DNA from: Candidatus Opimibacter skivensis
GTDB lineage: Bacteria > Bacteroidota > Bacteroidia > Chitinophagales > Saprospiraceae
Assembly: GCA_016721905.1 (NCBI GenBank)
Contig: JADKHH010000033.1
Span: 310,001 to 374,000, forward strand
Direction of reading: 5' to 3'
Length of the DNA stretch: 64,000 bases
Shown: positions 61,213 to 64,000 of the stretch, piece after piece
Layout: the number at the start of each line of letters is the position of its first letter
Position numbering within the stretch: the stretch's first letter is position 1
Position numbers and translations under genes: made by a program
Notes under the pieces: generated by a model
What the model saw: only the letters and a program-made list of their open reading frames with translations
Database searches by the model: none
What the model was told of the DNA's origin: nothing

Positions 61213-63741
61213 ATGAGCAGCATAGCATCTTTTGATAAATACGGTAAAAAACTCTGGATCGGGGCTTTCGCACTCGTTGGTTTTATCATTTTATTCTTCG
61301 TCATCCTTTCCTTCCAGGGACTTCCTGATTTCAAACAGCTGGAGAGTCCTGATTTTGAACTGGCCACCCAGGTGATCGATGTCAAAAGCCGCGAGATAGG
61401 AAGATACTATACCCAAAATCGCCTGCCTGTTGACTATGACCATCTCAATCCTCACTTGATTGATGCTTTGGTGGCTACAGAAGATGTAAGGTTCTTTGCG
61501 CATTCTGGCGTGGATGTCCAGGCCTTGTCGAGAGTATTTCTTGGCGTGGTTACCTTCAACCGAAACAAAGGGGGAGGAAGTACGATCACGCAACAGCTTG
61601 CCAAGCTTCTCTTTGACCGGCCTGATTTTACAGGCATGGGAAAAATGAAAAAAGGATGGACACTGATGATCACCAAATTTAAAGAATGGATCACCGCCGT
61701 CAAACTCGAAAAGCAATATACCAAGCAGGAAATCCTGGCGATGTACCTCAACAAATTCAACTTCATCTACGGAGCGTATGGCATCAGTGCTGCCTCTGAA
61801 ATTTACTTTGGTAAAAACCAGAAAGACCTCCAGATCGAAGAAGCTGCAACGCTGATCGGTATGTTAAAGAATCCTGCACTGTTCAATCCTGTGCGTCGTC
61901 CGGATACAGTCATGCATCGACGCATGATCGTACTCAACCAGATGCGCAAAGAGGGATTCATTTCAAGAGACCAATATGATTCGCTCAAAGTGCTGCCGCT
62001 GGATATTACACGCTTTAACAAACAAAGCCATGTGACAGGACCGGCACCCTACTTCAGAGCCGAACTGGCCAAATGGCTTAAAGAACTTTTTGAACAGGAA
62101 GATTATCGCAAACCGAATGGCGAAAAATATAACATATATAAAGACGGACTGAAAGTCTATACCACGATCGACCTTGATATGCAGATCATGGCAGAGGAAG
62201 AAATGTGGAAACATATGGCCAAGGTGCAGCAGCGCTTCAACGCAGTATGGGGCACACGCGATCAGTGGACATACAATGCTGATGATGCACAGAAAAAAAT
62301 CAGGAAGGAGTCTCTGCAGAGCATGGTGAGACAAACAGGCAGATATCAGGCTATGCGGGAGGAGCGCCTGAGTGCATTGCTTGAAAAAGTCAATGAGCAA
62401 CATGAACTCATACTCAGTGACTGGGATATTGAAAACCTCATCCAGGAATCCCAAAAAGCTGGTCGCATTTCAAGATTGGTTTCCGGTAAATCCATCACGG
62501 CTGATAAGGGTAAGAAATACAAGGCCATCATGGCCGGTGATGATTGGGATGAACTGGCCTCCTCCTGGAAAATGTTTCAGAAGGATATCATGAAGGAAAT
62601 GAATACGGCGGTTGAAATGCTGGTCTTTGATTACGGACCGGGTGGCGAAAAAAAGGTCACCATGACTCCGCTGGATTCCATCAAATATCACAGGCGGTTT
62701 ATGCAGACAGGCATACTCGCGATCGATCCCAAAACCGGAGAAATCAAAACCTGGGTGGGTGGTATCAACAATAAATATTTTCAGTTTGACCATATCGGCA
62801 GCAGCAGACAGGTAGGTTCTACCTTCAAACCATTTGTATATGCCACGGCCATTACCCTGCAGGGAATATCACCATGTTTTCCTGTTATGGATCAACCCTA
62901 CACCATTGCTCCGGGAGACGGAAGTTTTGGCTTGCAAGAGCCATGGACTCCTCAAAATGCAGATGGTAAATTCACCAACAGGAACTATACCCTCTTTGAA
63001 GGTTTGAAAGATTCAAGGAATACTATTTCTGTCTTCCTGATGCAGCAACTGGGCAATGCAAACGTCGTCAGGGGGCTGGTCCATAACATGGGTATCGATA
63101 GTTCACTCCGCAGGGCAGATGGTGAATATCGGGTTCCTAATCAACCATCTATTTGCCTCGGTTCAGCAGATCTCAGTGTGATGGAGATGACAGGTGCCTA
63201 TTGTACGTTTGCCAACAACGGTGTTTTTGTAAAGCCTTACTTTGTTTCCTCTGTTGAAGACGAAAACGGAAGAGTGATATACCGTGCCATGAAAGAAGAA
63301 CAAGTGGCGCTGCCTCCTAAGGCAAATGCTGTGATGGTCGATATGCTCAAATACACAGCTGTTGGATTTGGCGCAAATAAAAGTCAGGTGGGAGGTAAGA
63401 CCGGAACGACCAATGATTATGTAGATGGTTGGTTTATAGGTATCACGCCTTCACTTGTCGTGGGCACCTGGGTGGGTGGCGAAGATCAATGGATCAGGTT
63501 TAATACACTGGCAGATGGGCAAGGAAGTGTGATGGCAAAGCCTTTTTTCAAAGCCTTCCTCAACCGGCTTGAAAACTCACCGGAAGTGGACTACGATGCA
63601 TCGGCCAGATTTGTAATTCCGGAAGGGGGCCTGGACATTGAAACGGACTGTGCTAAATACAACGCCATCCGAAAGCAGAATATGTTTGAACAATTTAACC
63701 CGGAAGAAACCTTCCAGGAGGAATTTAACGAAAATGAATAG
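61213..63741 (+). CDS. mrcA: Class A penicillin-binding protein (PBP1A type)
   Basis: The 842-aa bifunctional peptidoglycan synthase has one N-terminal membrane helix (about 15-35). The GT51 transglycosylase domain has the catalytic Glu in A-T-E-D-V-R-F-F-x-H-S-G-V-D (about residue 91), G-G-S-T-I-T-Q-Q-L-A-K and K-x-K-E-x-x-x-A-V-K-L-E. After a long charged linker (about 340-500) comes the transpeptidase domain. It has S-T-F-K in Q-V-G-S-T-F-K-P-F (near 535), S-R-N in K-D-S-R-N-T and K-T-G-T-T (near 730). All catalytic motifs are present. A lipoprotein gene starts a few bases downstream. Confidence 0.95.
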   Translation: MSSIASFDKYGKKLWIGAFALVGFIILFFVILSFQGLPDFKQLESPDFELATQVIDVKSREIGRYYTQNRLPVDYDHLNPHLIDALVATEDVRFFAHSGVDVQALSRVFLGVVTFNRNKGGGSTITQQLAKLLFDRPDFTGMGKMKKGWTLMITKFKEWITAVKLEKQYTKQEILAMYLNKFNFIYGAYGISAASEIYFGKNQKDLQIEEAATLIGMLKNPALFNPVRRPDTVMHRRMIVLNQMRKEGFISRDQYDSLKVLPLDITRFNKQSHVTGPAPYFRAELAKWLKELFEQEDYRKPNGEKYNIYKDGLKVYTTIDLDMQIMAEEEMWKHMAKVQQRFNAVWGTRDQWTYNADDAQKKIRKESLQSMVRQTGRYQAMREERLSALLEKVNEQHELILSDWDIENLIQESQKAGRISRLVSGKSITADKGKKYKAIMAGDDWDELASSWKMFQKDIMKEMNTAVEMLVFDYGPGGEKKVTMTPLDSIKYHRRFMQTGILAIDPKTGEIKTWVGGINNKYFQFDHIGSSRQVGSTFKPFVYATAITLQGISPCFPVMDQPYTIAPGDGSFGLQEPWTPQNADGKFTNRNYTLFEGLKDSRNTISVFLMQQLGNANVVRGLVHNMGIDSSLRRADGEYRVPNQPSICLGSADLSVMEMTGAYCTFANNGVFVKPYFVSSVEDENGRVIYRAMKEEQVALPPKANAVMVDMLKYTAVGFGANKSQVGGKTGTTNDYVDGWFIGITPSLVVGTWVGGEDQWIRFNTLADGQGSVMAKPFFKAFLNRLENSPEVDYDASARFVIPEGGLDIETDCAKYNAIRKQNMFEQFNPEETFQEEFNENE

Positions 63742-63774
63742 TGATCTTTACAGGGCCTGATGCTCATCGTCAAC

Positions 63775-64000
63775 ATGGATACAAGCGAAAAACTGCCATA
63801 TCAATCCTTCATGCATACCTGGTATAGGGGAATCCTTTCTATTCCGATCGGTATCCTTCTATTGCTGGCAGCTTGTGTGCCGGTGGAAGAAAAAGTCGTG
63901 GTCCCTTTTGATGTCAATCCGGCACAACCGAAAATCCGACAAGTCTTCGATCTGCAGAATGCTCAAAACAAGGATAGCCTTGTATTACTCCTGAGTAGTG
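63775..64000 (+). CDS. Lipoprotein, N-terminal part (gene runs off the window)
   Basis: The start is uncertain between ATG 63760, 63775 and 63811, all in frame. A hydrophobic segment S-I-P-I-G-I-L-L-L-L-A-A-C gives a lipobox L-A-A-C. After it come acidic/Val-rich residues and F-D-V-N-P-A-Q-P-K-I-R-Q-V-F-D-L-Q-N-A-Q-N-K-D-S-L, a helical start reminiscent of lipoproteins with HEAT-like repeats and a peptidyl-prolyl isomerase domain in Saprospiria. That identity is a guess from about 75 residues. It is on the strand of the PBP gene, 18-33 nt downstream, so co-transcription is likely. Confidence 0.6.
   Translation, partial: MDTSEKLPYQSFMHTWYRGILSIPIGILLLLAACVPVEEKVVVPFDVNPAQPKIRQVFDLQNAQNKDSLVLLLSS

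Overview
The window is a chromosomal segment of a Bacteroidota bacterium, most likely a Saprospiria/Saprospiraceae-type lineage. The phylum call rests on three things. There are type IX secretion (T9SS) C-terminal sorting domains and a carboxypeptidase-regulatory-domain TonB-dependent receptor. There are exact TAnnTTTG (-7) promoter words 5' of about a dozen genes. There are also phylum-typical families (DUF6029, DUF6702, GSCFA, DUF4197, LytS/LytR with a two-component propeller sensor, Rho with a long disordered insert). The family-level call is an inference. No rRNA, tRNA, prophage, transposase or CRISPR array is visible.

Layout. 1-8.1 kb is housekeeping: a lipoprotein start, a DUF6029 barrel, a TlpA thioredoxin, recQ, aroQ, then the minus-strand unit ahcY > DUF6702 > yidD, and ridA. 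8.1-22.3 kb is a minus-strand cluster for the cell surface. It runs: T9SS-sorted protein, collagen-like protein with a peptidase-S74 chaperone tail, Pro/Ser-rich secreted leader, broken HExxH zincin-like gene, outer-membrane barrel, giant (about 2340 aa) TANFOR-type protein, fibronectin-III protein. Several of these are coupled by overlaps or gaps of 2-4 nt. Divergent from it is a LytS/LytR two-component system (22.6-26.4 kb). 26.4-34.9 kb holds a TonB-like protein, a TonB-dependent receptor and a triple-repeat, T9SS-secreted beta-helix protein. 35-49 kb carries an OmpR-type regulator, a 133-bp triple repeat, an EF-G paralogue, a secreted glutaredoxin, rnpA/rpmH, rho, serS, a membrane Zn-peptidase, frr, an S9 peptidase and a GbsR/MarR regulator. 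49-64 kb has rhomboid-GSCFA, an aldo/keto reductase, a DUF4197 lipoprotein, folB, glutaryl-CoA dehydrogenase-like, two paralogous secreted proteins (one with OmpA), phoH > aroA, an ABM protein > aroB, a class A PBP, and the start of a lipoprotein. Shikimate genes aroQ, aroA and aroB are all here but in separate units.

Two window-wide properties stand out. First, at least five genes (DUF6702, zincin, triple-repeat beta-helix, rho, S9 peptidase) are broken by single-base shifts, mostly in short homopolymers. Because rho is among them, many are probably consensus indels, as in uncorrected long-read assemblies, though the zincin gene looks more heavily damaged. Second, many intergenic gaps hold unusual repeats: near-perfect palindromes with 31-33 bp arms, a recurrent GTAGAGACGCGAT / ATCGCGTCTCTAC hairpin, arrays with a GTGAG/CTCAC core, and the 133-bp structured tandem repeat. 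The best candidates for something undescribed are the giant-protein surface operon and these repeat families.
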